The notes beneath the pieces were generated by a model. That model was not told where the DNA came from, did no database searches, and was given only the letters and a program-made list of their open reading frames with translations. Of a stretch of DNA of 64,000 nt, positions 25,095 through 34,392 are shown in pieces. Within the stretch, counting starts at the first letter, position 1. Every line of letters starts with the position of its first letter. The DNA comes from Actinorugispora endophytica (GTDB lineage: Bacteria > Actinomycetota > Actinomycetes > Streptosporangiales > Streptosporangiaceae), in contig NZ_SNYN01000016.1 in assembly GCF_004363075.1 (NCBI RefSeq), positions 1 to 64,000 of the forward strand, read 5' to 3'. The position numbers and the translations under genes were made by a program.

Positions 25095-28000
25095 ATGTCC
25101 AGATTGGCCAAGCTGAGCCTTGGCAACCGGGCGCTGATCCTCCTGATCACGCTCAGCGCGATCATCTTCGGCCTGGTGGCCGCAGGGTCGATGAAGCGCG
25201 AGCTCATGCCCTCCATCGAGCTTCCGATGGCCGTCGTCGGCGCCCAGTACCAGGGCGCCTCGCCGGAGGTCGTGGAAACCGAGATCACCCAGCCCCTGGA
25301 GCAGGCGGTCAAGGGCGTTCCGGGTGTGACCGGGTACACCTCCACCTCCAGCACGGGTTCGGCCCAGGTCGTCGTCGAGTTCGACTACGGCGACTCCACC
25401 GACGACGTCATCCGGTCCCTCCAGCAGGCCGTCGACCAGGTCGGGCCGATGCTGCCAGAGGATGTCGACCCCTTCGTCCAGGCGTTCAGCTTCGACGACT
25501 TCCCCGTCGTGATGCTGGCCGCCGGAGCGGGTGACGGCGATGCCCAGGCGCTCGCCGAGCCGCTGCAGGAGCAGCTGGTCCCCGAACTGGAGTCCATCTC
25601 GGGCGTGCGCGGCGTGCAGGTCACCGGCGTGCGCGAGTCCACCGTCACCATCACGCCCGACGAGGGCGAGCTGGAGGACGCCGGATACACGGTCAACGAC
25701 CTGACCAGCGCCCTGCAGGCCAGCGGAAGGCTCTCGCCCGGCGGCCAGATCACCGAGGACGGCAGCACCCTCACCGTCACCACCGGCGGCAAGCTGGAGT
25801 CGGTCGAGGACGTCGAGAACATCTGGCTGGCGCCCGGCGGGGCGCCCGCGCAGGCGGTCCCCGGCATGCCCGCCCAGACCTCCGACCCGGTCCGGCTCTC
25901 CGAGGTCGCCGACGTCGAGCTCAGGGTCGACGACGTCACCAGCATCACCCGCACCGACGGCGAGCCGAGCCTCGGCGTCTCGATCACCAAGACCCCCGAG
26001 GGCAACACCGTCGAGATCTCCGAGGCGGTCCGCGACCGGGTCGACGAGCTCGAGGAGCAGCTCGGAACGGACACCAACATCACCGTGGTGTTCGACCAGG
26101 CGCCCTTCATCAACGAGTCCATCCTGGCCATGGCGGAAGAGGGGCTGCTCGGCCTCGGCTTCGCCGTCGTCATCATCCTGGTCTTCCTGCTGTCGATCCG
26201 CTCCACCATCGTGACCGCGGTGTCCATCCCGGTCTCGCTGCTGATCGCGCTCCTGGGGATGCAGGGCTTCGGCTACACCCTCAACATCCTCACCCTGGGC
26301 GCGCTCACCGTGGCGGTGGGCCGCGTGGTCGACGACTCCATCGTGGTCCTGGAGAACATCAAGCGCCACATGGGCTACGGCGAGGACAAGTACACGGCCG
26401 TGTTCACGGGCGTGCGCGAGGTCGCGGTCGCCATCACCTCGGCGACCCTGACCACCATCGCCGTGTTCCTGCCGGTCGGCTTCGTCGGCGGCCAGATCGG
26501 CGAGATCTTCCGGCCCTTCGCGGTGACCGTCAGCATCGCGCTGGCGGCCTCCCTGGTGGTCTCCCTCACGATCATCCCGGTCCTGGCCTACTGGTTCATG
26601 CGGCCCAGGGTCGTTCCGGCCGAGGAACTGGAGCGGATCAAGGCCGAGGAGAACGAGCGCGAGCTGCGCTCCCCGCTGCAGCGCGCCTACCTGCCGGTGA
26701 TCCGCTGGGCCACCCGCTACCGGCTGGTCACGCTGGCGGCCTCCGTCGCGGTCCTGCTCGGCACGTTCGCGATGTACCCGTACCTCAACACCAGCTTCCT
26801 GGACGACCAGGGGCAGAACTCCCTGACCGTCACGCAGGAACTGCCGGTGGGCACCTCGCTGGAGGAGGCCGACGAGGAGGCCGCCAAGGTCGAGGAGAAG
26901 CTCGCCGGGCTCTCCTGGATCGAGTCCTACCAGGCGTCCTTCGGCGGTAACGACCCGGCCGCCGCCATGCTCGGGGGCGGCGGGGCGAGCTCCGTCTCGT
27001 ACACGATCACCACCGACCCCGACGGTGACCAGGCCGAGTACCAGGAGAAGCTGCGCCAGGCGCTGGCCGAGGTCGACACCGAGTCCGAGGCCCGGGTGCA
27101 GAGCGCCGCGGGCATGGGCGGAACGTCCCTGTCCGTCGAGGTCAGGGCCGACGATCCCGAGGTCCTGGAGGAGGCGACCGGACTCGTCGAGGAGGCGGTC
27201 CGGGACATCCCCGGCGCGGCCGACGTGCAGAACAGCGTCGCCGCCGCGCAGTCCGCCCTGGAGGTCCGCGTCGACGGCGAGAAGGCCGCCGAGGAGGGGC
27301 TCACCGAGGGCCAGATCGGACAGGCCGTCACGGCGGCCTTCCAGGGCACCACCGTCGGGACCGCGACCGTCGACAGCGTCCAGCGCGACATGGTGCTGCG
27401 CGTGGACGAGGCCCCCGCCAGTGTCGAGGCGCTGGAGAACCTGGAGATCGCGGCCCCGTCCGGCGAGGTCGAGCTGTCCGAGGTCGCCGACGTCGAAGAG
27501 GTGCAGCAGGCGCCCGAGCTGAGCCGCAGCGGCGGGTTCTCCAGCGCGACCGTCTCCGCGACGCCGACCGCCGAGGACCTCGGCCAGGTCACGGTCGACC
27601 TGACCGCGGCCATGGACGAGCTCGACCTGCCCGAAGGCGCCACCGCCAGCATCGGCGGCGTCAGCGAGGACCAGAACGAGGCGTTCGCGCAGATGGGTCT
27701 GGCCATGCTGGTGGCGGTCGCGATCGTCTACCTGGTCATGGTCGCGACCTTCAAGAGCCTCATGCAGCCCCTGGTGCTGCTGGTCTCCATCCCGTTCGCG
27801 GCCACCGGCGCGCTCGGTCTGCTGCTGGTGACCGGGGTTTCGCTGAGCCTGCCCGCGCTGATCGGCATGCTGATGCTGATCGGGGTCGTGGTCACCAACG
27901 CGATTGTGCTGATCGACCTGATCAACCAGTACCGCGAGGAGGGCATGGAGCTGCGCGAGGCCGTCGTCGAGGGCTCCCGGCACCGGCTGCGGCCGATCCT

Positions 28001-28286
28001 GATGACGGCCCTGGCCACCATCGGCGCGCTCACGCCGATGGCGCTGGGCATCACCGGCGGCGGGGCGTTCATCTCCCAGCCGCTGGCGATCGTGGTCATC
28101 GGTGGTCTGGTCAGCTCCACCCTGCTCACCCTCATCCTGGTCCCGGTGCTCTACACCATGACCGAGGGGGTCAAAGAGCGCAGAGGGAAGCGCCGCGCGG
28201 CCGAGCGCGAGGCCGCGATCGCCGAGGCCCGCGCCGAGGCGGCCGACGCGAAGAAGGCCGAGTCGTTGGAGGACGCCTCCAGCTGA
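25095..28286 (+). CDS. RND-family efflux permease (AcrB/SwrC-like)
   Basis: 1063-residue inner-membrane pump. One N-terminal helix, a large porter domain, helices 2-6 with the proton-relay pair in VAVGRVVDDSIVVLENIKRH, a second porter domain and helices 8-12 (LVMVATFKSLMQPLVLL, GVVVTNAIVLIDLINQYREEG). AcrB-type permeases in Gram-positives, such as SwrC/YerP, export amphiphiles or antibiotics without an outer-membrane channel. ATG at 25095 follows GAGGAG; an upstream GTG at 25056 is less likely. No membrane-fusion partner is adjacent. A hairpin follows the stop. Confidence 0.9.
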   Translation: MSRLAKLSLGNRALILLITLSAIIFGLVAAGSMKRELMPSIELPMAVVGAQYQGASPEVVETEITQPLEQAVKGVPGVTGYTSTSSTGSAQVVVEFDYGDSTDDVIRSLQQAVDQVGPMLPEDVDPFVQAFSFDDFPVVMLAAGAGDGDAQALAEPLQEQLVPELESISGVRGVQVTGVRESTVTITPDEGELEDAGYTVNDLTSALQASGRLSPGGQITEDGSTLTVTTGGKLESVEDVENIWLAPGGAPAQAVPGMPAQTSDPVRLSEVADVELRVDDVTSITRTDGEPSLGVSITKTPEGNTVEISEAVRDRVDELEEQLGTDTNITVVFDQAPFINESILAMAEEGLLGLGFAVVIILVFLLSIRSTIVTAVSIPVSLLIALLGMQGFGYTLNILTLGALTVAVGRVVDDSIVVLENIKRHMGYGEDKYTAVFTGVREVAVAITSATLTTIAVFLPVGFVGGQIGEIFRPFAVTVSIALAASLVVSLTIIPVLAYWFMRPRVVPAEELERIKAEENERELRSPLQRAYLPVIRWATRYRLVTLAASVAVLLGTFAMYPYLNTSFLDDQGQNSLTVTQELPVGTSLEEADEEAAKVEEKLAGLSWIESYQASFGGNDPAAAMLGGGGASSVSYTITTDPDGDQAEYQEKLRQALAEVDTESEARVQSAAGMGGTSLSVEVRADDPEVLEEATGLVEEAVRDIPGAADVQNSVAAAQSALEVRVDGEKAAEEGLTEGQIGQAVTAAFQGTTVGTATVDSVQRDMVLRVDEAPASVEALENLEIAAPSGEVELSEVADVEEVQQAPELSRSGGFSSATVSATPTAEDLGQVTVDLTAAMDELDLPEGATASIGGVSEDQNEAFAQMGLAMLVAVAIVYLVMVATFKSLMQPLVLLVSIPFAATGALGLLLVTGVSLSLPALIGMLMLIGVVVTNAIVLIDLINQYREEGMELREAVVEGSRHRLRPILMTALATIGALTPMALGITGGGAFISQPLAIVVIGGLVSSTLLTLILVPVLYTMTEGVKERRGKRRAAEREAAIAEARAEAADAKKAESLEDASS

Positions 28287-28304
28287 TCCGGATGTGAGAA
28301 GGAG

Positions 28305-28338
28305 GGCGCCGCGTCACCCCTTGAGGGGGCGCGGCGCC
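28305..28338 (+). terminator. Hairpin after the RND gene
   Basis: GGCGCCGCG (28305-28313) pairs with CGCGGCGCC (28330-28338); the loop itself can pair (CCCC/GGGG). TTCGTCTT follows. Confidence 0.75.
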
Positions 28339-28453
28339 TTCGTCTTACCGGAATCAGATCATTCCTGGTGGAAGCGGGGATCGAGCGGAATCCGCAGGAG
28401 CGCGGGGCGCGTCGATTTGTGGGAAGCGTGTCGTGGAAGGCAAGCTTCGGCAT

Positions 28454-28600
28454 ATGGAAAGCAAGCACACGGACCTTGACGAGCTCGTTCGCGAGGAACT
28501 CGGAGGGGAGCCGTCGCAGGAGGCCAAGGACTACGCGCGTCAGCTGTACGAGAAGTACCGCCTGCCCGACGCGCCCGCCCCGTCCCGGGAGGACGGCTAG
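28454..28600 (+). CDS. Small charged protein, hypothetical
   Basis: A 48-residue ORF beginning MESKHTDLDELVREELGG. It is highly charged, mostly helical by composition, with a conserved-looking centre (SQEAKDYARQLYEKYRLP) and a Pro-rich end. Third codon positions are strongly G/C, supporting real coding. An in-frame GTG at 28433 with GGGAAG upstream would add seven residues. A dispersed-family hairpin follows 16 bp after the stop. No family recognised. Confidence 0.55.
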   Translation: MESKHTDLDELVREELGGEPSQEAKDYARQLYEKYRLPDAPAPSREDG

Positions 28601-28616
28601 ATCGTTGACGGGTTTT

Positions 28617-28680
28617 CGGTGATCTTGGCCTTTTCGGGGTCTCAACCGCCTCTGAGACCCCGAGAAGGTCGAGGCCACCG
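28617..28680. repeat. Imperfect 28-bp-arm stem-loop (dispersed family)
   Basis: The arm starting CGGTGATCTTGGCCTTTTCG (28617-28644) pairs with 28653-28680 with five mismatches, mostly transitions; the loop is ACCGCCTC-like. It sits between convergent genes. The outer tip GGTGATCTTG is identical to the 8312 hairpin. Confidence 0.8.
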
Positions 28681-28706
28681 GAGACGGGGGGCTCCGCGGG
28701 GGTTCG

Positions 28707-29264
28707 TCAGGGCTCGGCGGGATCGTCTCCGTCCCAGGTCAGCTCGAACCAGACCATCCGGCCGAGGCCGTCCGGGCGGGGCTCGGTGCCCCATTTGGCG
28801 GCCAGAGCCTCGACCAGGTCGAGGCCCCGGCCGTGTTCGCTGGCGTCGTAGGGGTCGCGGTGCTGCGGTTGCGGGAGTTCGGGGCTGCCGAGGTCTCGGA
28901 CCTCCACCCGGGTCCATCCGTCGGTGACGTACACCGTGACCTCGAACTTGCCGCCCGGGGCCCCCGAAGCGCTGTGGGTCACCGCGTTCGTGGCGATCTC
29001 GCTGGTCAGAAGGGTCGCGGTGGTGACCTCGGGAGAGACTCCGAGCTGACGCTCCACGAAGCGGCGGGCGTGCCTGATCTGGTTGGCCAGGCCGGGGAAG
29101 CGGCGTCGGACCGGAACGCCGCGAGCATCGGGACGGGGAAGAGAGCGCTCGTGCATGGGCTTCGCCGGTACTTCGGGAGACGGATGGGCAACGGGTCTGG
29201 TGCGCTGGCGGGGGACCTGGACAGGAGGACTGGCCAAGGACGGCGTGGACGGAATGTCTGTCAT
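28707..29264 (-). CDS. HATPase_c_2 anti-sigma-factor-like ATP-binding protein
   Basis: 185 residues. A Pro-rich N-terminal 60 residues precede a GHKL ATPase domain with N-box LTSEIATNAVTHS, G1-type VEVRDLGSPELP and G2 SEHGRGLDLVEAL. This is the family of RsbW-like single-domain kinases abundant in actinomycetes, probably acting on sigma or anti-sigma partners. ATG at 29264 has GGGGAG eight bases upstream; longer starts lack a ribosome site. It stands alone between a hairpin and the phoX promoter region. Confidence 0.78.
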   Translation of the reverse strand: MTDIPSTPSLASPPVQVPRQRTRPVAHPSPEVPAKPMHERSLPRPDARGVPVRRRFPGLANQIRHARRFVERQLGVSPEVTTATLLTSEIATNAVTHSASGAPGGKFEVTVYVTDGWTRVEVRDLGSPELPQPQHRDPYDASEHGRGLDLVEALAAKWGTEPRPDGLGRMVWFELTWDGDDPAEP

Positions 29265-29816
29265 GGTGATCACTCCCCAACGGCATGAGGGCCTCATGCC
29301 GCCGATCAAGCCGCTTGGACTGCGTTGTCGGCCGGGTTCGCGATGGGTGTCCATGCCCGGGCAGGGTCACGGCGCGGGGACGCGGACGGCCTCGTAGGGC
29401 GGCATTTGCGGTTCACGGGTGAGCGTCGCGGCTTTATTGACTTGTATCCACCGCAAAGAATACGTGCGCCGACCCCAGGTGAACGCGCCGGGGGTGAACT
29501 ATCCGGAATCTGTGGACAACCGCCCGCCTCACGGGACCGGACGGGCTCCGCGGAGGCGGGGAAGAGCAGTTCGGGGCACCTCCCGGCGGCGGGGGACCGG
29601 CGAGTCGCGTGACGACCTCGAGCAATCGTCATACCGTGTTCGGTGACGGTGAATTGTCGCCTCGTTCACCACGGATTCACTGTCCCGATCGGCTGCTCCG
29701 AGATGGTCGTGGCGGTTGGGCGGTTCTCACCCGCCGAATCGCGGTCCTGTTTCGCCCGTAGGAGGCTCTCCCGGTGACGCGAGACGGGACCTCTCCGCAC
29801 GCGATCAGGAGGATAC
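29265..29816. other. Intergenic region upstream of phoX
   Basis: Divergent promoter region of about 550 bp with no supported gene. It includes an AT-richer patch near 29437 (TTGACT) and a PHO box at 29664-29685. Confidence 0.5.
29664..29685 (+). promoter_or_regulatory. PHO box upstream of phoX
   Basis: Two adjacent 11-nt direct repeat units, GTTCACCACGG and ATTCACTGTCC, match the GTTCACC-type units bound by PhoP in Streptomyces. The site is 132 bp before the phoX start. Confidence 0.72.
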
Positions 29817-31850
29817 GTGACCGAAACCGCCCCCCACCGGCGACCGCTGCCACTCATCGGCCACCTCGGCGGACGCTCCCGCGCGACCTGCCGCTTCCGC
29901 TGCGGTGACGCCTGCTTCCACGACGCGCCCAACACGAGCGGCAACGAGTACTTCGGCGACGTCTACACCGAGGTGCTGTCCCGGCGCGGGGTCCTGCGCG
30001 CGGGCGTGGTCGGCGCGGGCGTCTCCGCGCTGGCGGTGGGCGCCGCGACCCCCGCCCTGGCCGGCGGCAGGGGAAACCCCCGGCTCACCTTCACCCCGGT
30101 CCAGGCCAACACCGCCGACCAGGTCACCGTGCCCGAGGGGTACCGGCAGAGCATCGTCGTGCGCTGGGGCGACCCGGTCGTCCCGGACGCGCCCGCCTTC
30201 GACTTCGCCAACCTGACCGCCGAGGCGCAGGAGAAGCAGTTCGGGTACAACTGCGACTACGTCACCTTCTTCAAGATCGACTCGCGGCGCGGCCTGCTGT
30301 GGGTGAACCACGAGTACACCAACGAGAACATCATGTTCGCCGGGTACACCGACGGCGCCGCCGCGGACCCCGAGCAGATCAGGGTCTCGATGGCCGCGCA
30401 CGGCGGCTCCGTCGTCGAGATCGAGCGGGTCGGCCGGACCGGGGAGTGGCGCCTGGTCACCAAGGGCAGGCGCCGCTACAACCGCCGCGTCACCGCGACC
30501 ACCCCCATGCGGCTCACCGGCCCGGCCGCGGGCCACGCCCTGTTGCGCACCGAGGCGGACCCCAAGGGCGCCAAGGTGCTGGGCATGCTCAACAACTGCG
30601 CGGGAGGCACCACTCCGTGGGGGACCGTGCTGACCGCCGAGGAGAACTTCAACCAGTACTTCGTGGGGGGCGAGGGCGCGCCCGAGGAAGCCAAGGAGGC
30701 CCTGCGGCGCTACGGTGTCGCGGTCTCCGGAGACACCCGCAGGGACAACCGCCGCTTCGACCGGGTCGACGAGCGCTTCGACCTGTCCAAGCACCCCAAC
30801 GAGGTCAACCGGTTCGGCTACATCGTCGAGATCGACCCGTTCGACCCCGGCTACACCCCGCGCAAGCGCACCATGCTGGGCCGCTTCAAGCACGAGGCCG
30901 CCACCACCCGGCTCGCCAAGGACAACAGGGTGGCCGTGTACATGGGCGACGACGAGCGCTTCGACTACATGTACAAGTTCGTCAGCGACAAGAAGTTCCG
31001 CAAGGGCTCGCGCAACCACAACGACACCCTGCTGGACGCGGGCACGCTGTACGTCGCCAAACTCACCGGGAACAGCCCCGCCGAGCAGTTCGACGGTTCG
31101 GGCACGCTTCCCGAGGACGGCGAGTTCGACGGCTCGGGCGAGTGGATCCGGTTGTGCGACTCGCGGCGCAGCTACGTCGAGGGCTTCAGCGTCGAGGAGG
31201 TCCTGATCCACACCCGGCTCGCGGCCGACAGGGTCGGGGCCACCAAGATGGACCGGCCCGAGGACTTCGAGCCCAGCCCCGTCACCGGCAAGGTGTACTG
31301 CGCGCTCACCAACAACTCCGCCCGCACGCCCGAGCAGGCGGACGAGCCCAACCCGCGCGCGAACAACCGGTACGGCCACATCCTGGAGATCACCGAGCGC
31401 AAGAACGACGCCGGGGCGACCTCCTTCGCCTGGACCGTGGTCGTGGTCTGCGGCGACCCCGAGGACGAGAGCACCTACTTCGCCGGATACGACAAGTCCA
31501 AGGTCGCGGCGATCTCCTCGCCCGACAACCTGGCCTTCGACAAGCACGGCAACCTGTGGATCTCCACCGACGGCCAGCCGGGCAGCATCGGCGTCAACGA
31601 CGCCCTGCACGTGATGCCCGTCGAGGGCAGGCACCGGGGCGAGCTGAAGACCTTCGCCACCGTCCCGGTCGACGCCGAGTGCTGCGGCCCCTTCATCTCG
31701 CCCGACAACAAGACCGTCTTCATCGCACCCCAGCACCCGGGTGACGGCGGGACGGTGGAGAACCCCACCAGCACCTGGCCCGACGGAGACCTCCCCCGAC
31801 CGTCGGTGGTCTCGATCTGGCACTCCCAGGGCAAGGACGTGGGCGCCTGA
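29817..31850 (+). CDS. phoX: PhoX-family alkaline phosphatase, Tat-exported
   Basis: 677 residues. After a long N-terminal stretch there is a twin-arginine signal (LSRRGVLRAGVVGAGVSALAVG, near residue 55), then a PhoX (DUF839) domain with family motifs GLLWVNHEYTNE, CAGGTTPWGTVLTAEENF and the late SPDNLAFDKHGNLWISTDGQ. PhoX enzymes are Ca/Fe-dependent phosphatases that liberate phosphate outside the cell. GTG at 29817 with AGGAGG at 29807. The PHO box indicates phosphate-starvation control by PhoPR. A strong hairpin follows. Confidence 0.93.
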   Translation: MTETAPHRRPLPLIGHLGGRSRATCRFRCGDACFHDAPNTSGNEYFGDVYTEVLSRRGVLRAGVVGAGVSALAVGAATPALAGGRGNPRLTFTPVQANTADQVTVPEGYRQSIVVRWGDPVVPDAPAFDFANLTAEAQEKQFGYNCDYVTFFKIDSRRGLLWVNHEYTNENIMFAGYTDGAAADPEQIRVSMAAHGGSVVEIERVGRTGEWRLVTKGRRRYNRRVTATTPMRLTGPAAGHALLRTEADPKGAKVLGMLNNCAGGTTPWGTVLTAEENFNQYFVGGEGAPEEAKEALRRYGVAVSGDTRRDNRRFDRVDERFDLSKHPNEVNRFGYIVEIDPFDPGYTPRKRTMLGRFKHEAATTRLAKDNRVAVYMGDDERFDYMYKFVSDKKFRKGSRNHNDTLLDAGTLYVAKLTGNSPAEQFDGSGTLPEDGEFDGSGEWIRLCDSRRSYVEGFSVEEVLIHTRLAADRVGATKMDRPEDFEPSPVTGKVYCALTNNSARTPEQADEPNPRANNRYGHILEITERKNDAGATSFAWTVVVVCGDPEDESTYFAGYDKSKVAAISSPDNLAFDKHGNLWISTDGQPGSIGVNDALHVMPVEGRHRGELKTFATVPVDAECCGPFISPDNKTVFIAPQHPGDGGTVENPTSTWPDGDLPRPSVVSIWHSQGKDVGA

Positions 31851-31868
31851 CGGTTCCCGTCCCGGTTC

Positions 31869-31900
31869 CGGGGCCCGGCGGCACGTGACGCCGGGCCCCG
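31869..31900 (+). terminator. Hairpin after phoX
   Basis: CGGGGCCCGGCG (31869-31880) pairs perfectly with CGCCGGGCCCCG (31889-31900) around an 8-nt loop, 18 bp after the phoX stop. Confidence 0.8.
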
Positions 31901-32400
31901 TCCGTGTGCGCGGGGCCGGCCGTCCGCCGGTCCGCCCGAAAACCACCCGGAAGCGGCGGGAACCCGTCGGCTGCCCCGGATTCCAACCCGCCGGAACCGG
32001 ATTCCTGTCCGTCTGCCGACTTGACGTCCGTGCCGGTCCGAGGGCTTCGCACTGGGCAGTTTGTCTCGCTCCGAACGGCGATCGGCCGCCTACCGTCCGG
32101 TTCTGGCTAATCTTCCCTACGAAGACGCCCCACATCGTTAAGTACAGGCCTCGTGACTCTTTCTTGACACCTCGGTAACCACTTGGTGTCGGAAGGTGCG
32201 CAGACTCGTGGTCATTCGACCCGCTGACCGTGGGTCAAGAACACGACACGTTTCGGTTGGCCGCCGGGTGATCCTCTACGGCACATTGATGACTACGCTC
32301 GGTCACTGGCCGAACCGGTCCGCTCGACGTGGTCGGGTCCCGCCGGTACGGCCTCCGAGACCACTGAAACGCCGAACAGGCGAAGGCGGGAGGAGTCCCG
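31901..32400. other. Intergenic region upstream of the peptide ABC operon
   Basis: No gene supported. It contains TTGACA at 32164-32169 within an inverted repeat, GACACC (32166-32171) and GGTGTC (32185-32190), a possible operator overlapping a -35 element. A GGAGGAG ribosome site precedes the GTG at 32401. Confidence 0.4.
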
Positions 32401-33384
32401 GTGGGGATGTTCCTGGTCAGACGGTTAGCGAACTACGTGGTGTTGATCTTCCTGGCGACCACGTTCGCGTATCTGCTGGCCGCGACCACGCTCGATCCAC
32501 GGGCCAACTACGCGGAGATGCGTCCCCAGCCGAGCGAGGAGCAGGTCGACGCGCGTCTCGACGAACTCAACCTCAACGACAAGACGCCGCTGGCCGAGCG
32601 CTACGCCTACTGGGTCGGAGACATCGCCACCGGCGACTTCGGACTGAGTGTCCGGGGCACGTCCGTCAACGAGGAGATGGCGCGGCGCGTCGGCGTCTCC
32701 CTGCGCCTCATCCTCTTCGGCACCGTCATCGGCGCCACCAGCGGCATCCTGGTCGGCGCCTACGGGGCGGTCAAGCAGTACCGGTTCTTCGACAGGGCGT
32801 CCACCGGCGCGGCCTTCTTCGTGCTCTCGGTCCCGGCCGTGGTCATCGCCATCTCGCTCCAGGTCATCGCGGTGTGGATCAACGAGGCCACCGGGGTGCG
32901 GATATTCCAGTACGCGGGCGAGTACACGACCGGACTCGACGCCGGCTTCTGGGGACGGCTCGGCAACCGGATCCAGCACGCCGTCCTGCCCACCCTGGCC
33001 CTGGCCATCGGCCAGTTCGCGGCGTTCAGCCGCTACCAGCGGAACATGATGCTGGACGTGCTCGGCTCGGACTTCGTGCGCACCGCCATGGCCAAGGGCC
33101 TGACCCGCCGCAGGGCGTTCTTCAAGCACGCGCTGCGCACCGCGCTGATCCCCACCGTCACCTACTTCACCTTCGTCTTCGGCATCATGCTCGCCGGGAC
33201 CACCTTCACCGAGAAGATCTACGGCTGGAACGGCATGGGGTCGTGGGTGATCGACTCCATCGTCACCAACGACGTCAACGCCGTGGCCGCGGTCTCCTGC
33301 TTCATGGCGATCTGCGTGATGGCCGCGTCGTTCTTCTCCGACATCCTCTACGCCTGGCTCGACCCGAGGGTGAGGGTCAGTTGA
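32401..33384 (+). CDS. Peptide ABC transporter permease (DppB-like)
   Basis: 327-residue permease of the dipeptide/oligopeptide family. The first helix is at the N-terminus, a periplasmic-type loop ends in GDFGLSVRG, then five helices with the EAA-type loop (DFVRTAMAKGLTRRRAFFKHALR). It forms the channel with the DppC-like subunit. GTG at 32401 follows GGAGGAG. First gene of a four-gene operon. Confidence 0.92.
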   Translation: MGMFLVRRLANYVVLIFLATTFAYLLAATTLDPRANYAEMRPQPSEEQVDARLDELNLNDKTPLAERYAYWVGDIATGDFGLSVRGTSVNEEMARRVGVSLRLILFGTVIGATSGILVGAYGAVKQYRFFDRASTGAAFFVLSVPAVVIAISLQVIAVWINEATGVRIFQYAGEYTTGLDAGFWGRLGNRIQHAVLPTLALAIGQFAAFSRYQRNMMLDVLGSDFVRTAMAKGLTRRRAFFKHALRTALIPTVTYFTFVFGIMLAGTTFTEKIYGWNGMGSWVIDSIVTNDVNAVAAVSCFMAICVMAASFFSDILYAWLDPRVRVS

Positions 33385-33451
33385 CCGCCGCGTCCCCGCC
33401 CCGAACCGCCCAGCCCGGGACCAGCGCCCGGACCTCTCTGGAGAGCACACC

Positions 33452-34378
33452 ATGAGCATGTCCGCCGAGCGCGTGGCGTCCGAGACCGAGACCGGCCAGG
33501 AGGGCGGAACCGACGAGACCCGCATCCCCGGCCGCTGGTCCGTGGTACTGGGCACCATGCTGCGCCAGCGCCGCGTCCTCGTCGGCCTGGCCGTCCTGCT
33601 CCTGCTGGTGGCCGCGGCCTGGATCGGCCCGCTGCTGTCGCCATGGGGGTTCGAGGAGCGCGACTACGCCAGCTTCCTGCGGCCGCCCTCGCCCGAGCAC
33701 TGGCTCGGCACCGACAACACCGGCCGCGACCTGTACATCATCACCCTGGTGGGCCTGCAGAAGTCGATCATCATCGGACTGCTGGTCGCGGTCATCACCA
33801 CCGCGGTCGCCGCGGTCGTGGGCGCGTTCGCCGGGTACTTCCTCAACCTCACCGACAAGGTCCTGATGTGGGTCACCGACCTGGCCCTGGTCCTGCCGTC
33901 GTTCCTCATCCTGGCGATCCTGTTCCCCGCCATCAGGGACAGCGGATGGATCGTCTTCGTGCTGCTGCTCGCCGCGTTCGGCTGGATGATCACCGCCAAG
34001 ATGGTCCGGGGCATGACGATCTCGCTGAAGGAACGCGAGTACGTGTACGCCGCACGCTACATGGGGGTGTCCCCGGTCAGGATCATCTTCCGGCACATCA
34101 TCCCGAACATGTCCTCACTGCTGATCGTGGACGCCACCATCAACGTGAGCTCGGCGATCATCGCCGAGACGAGCCTGTCCTACTTCGGTTTCGGGGTCCA
34201 GGCGCCCGACGTCTCCCTGGGCACCCTCATCGCCCTGGGCTCCCGGCAGGCGGTCACCCACCCCTGGACGTTCGTCTTCTGCACCGGGCTGCTCATCGTC
34301 CTGGTGATGGCCGTCAACCTCATCGGCGAGGGGCTGCGCGACGCGCTCGACCCGCAGTCCAAGTCGCGCCGCGCCTAG
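33452..34378 (+). CDS. Peptide ABC transporter permease (DppC-like)
   Basis: 308-residue partner permease: cytosolic N-terminus, six helices, [21 protein letters not shown], the EAA loop [25 protein letters not shown], and [21 protein letters not shown] near the end, all typical of DppC/OppC. ATG at 33452 with GGAGAG upstream. It sits 67 bp after the first permease gene and 14 bp before the fused ATPase gene. Confidence 0.93.
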   Translation: MSMSAERVASETETGQEGGTDETRIPGRWSVVLGTMLRQRRVLVGLAVLLLLVAAAWIGPLLSPWGFEERDYASFLRPPSPEHWLGTDNTGRDLYIITLVGLQKSIIIGLLVAVITTAVAAVVGAFAGYFLNLTDKVLMWVTDLALVLPSFLILAILFPAIRDSGWIVFVLLLAAFGWMITAKMVRGMTISLKEREYVYAARYMGVSPVRIIFRHIIPNMSSLLIVDATINVSSAIIAETSLSYFGFGVQAPDVSLGTLIALGSRQAVTHPWTFVFCTGLLIVLVMAVNLIGEGLRDALDPQSKSRRA

Positions 34379-34392
34379 GAAGAGCAACCACC

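Noticed and set aside
24918..27983. 1021-codon minus-strand frame opposite the RND pump
   Set aside because: Antisense shadow of a clear membrane transporter; composition is His/Gln/Asp-rich and lacks any domain.
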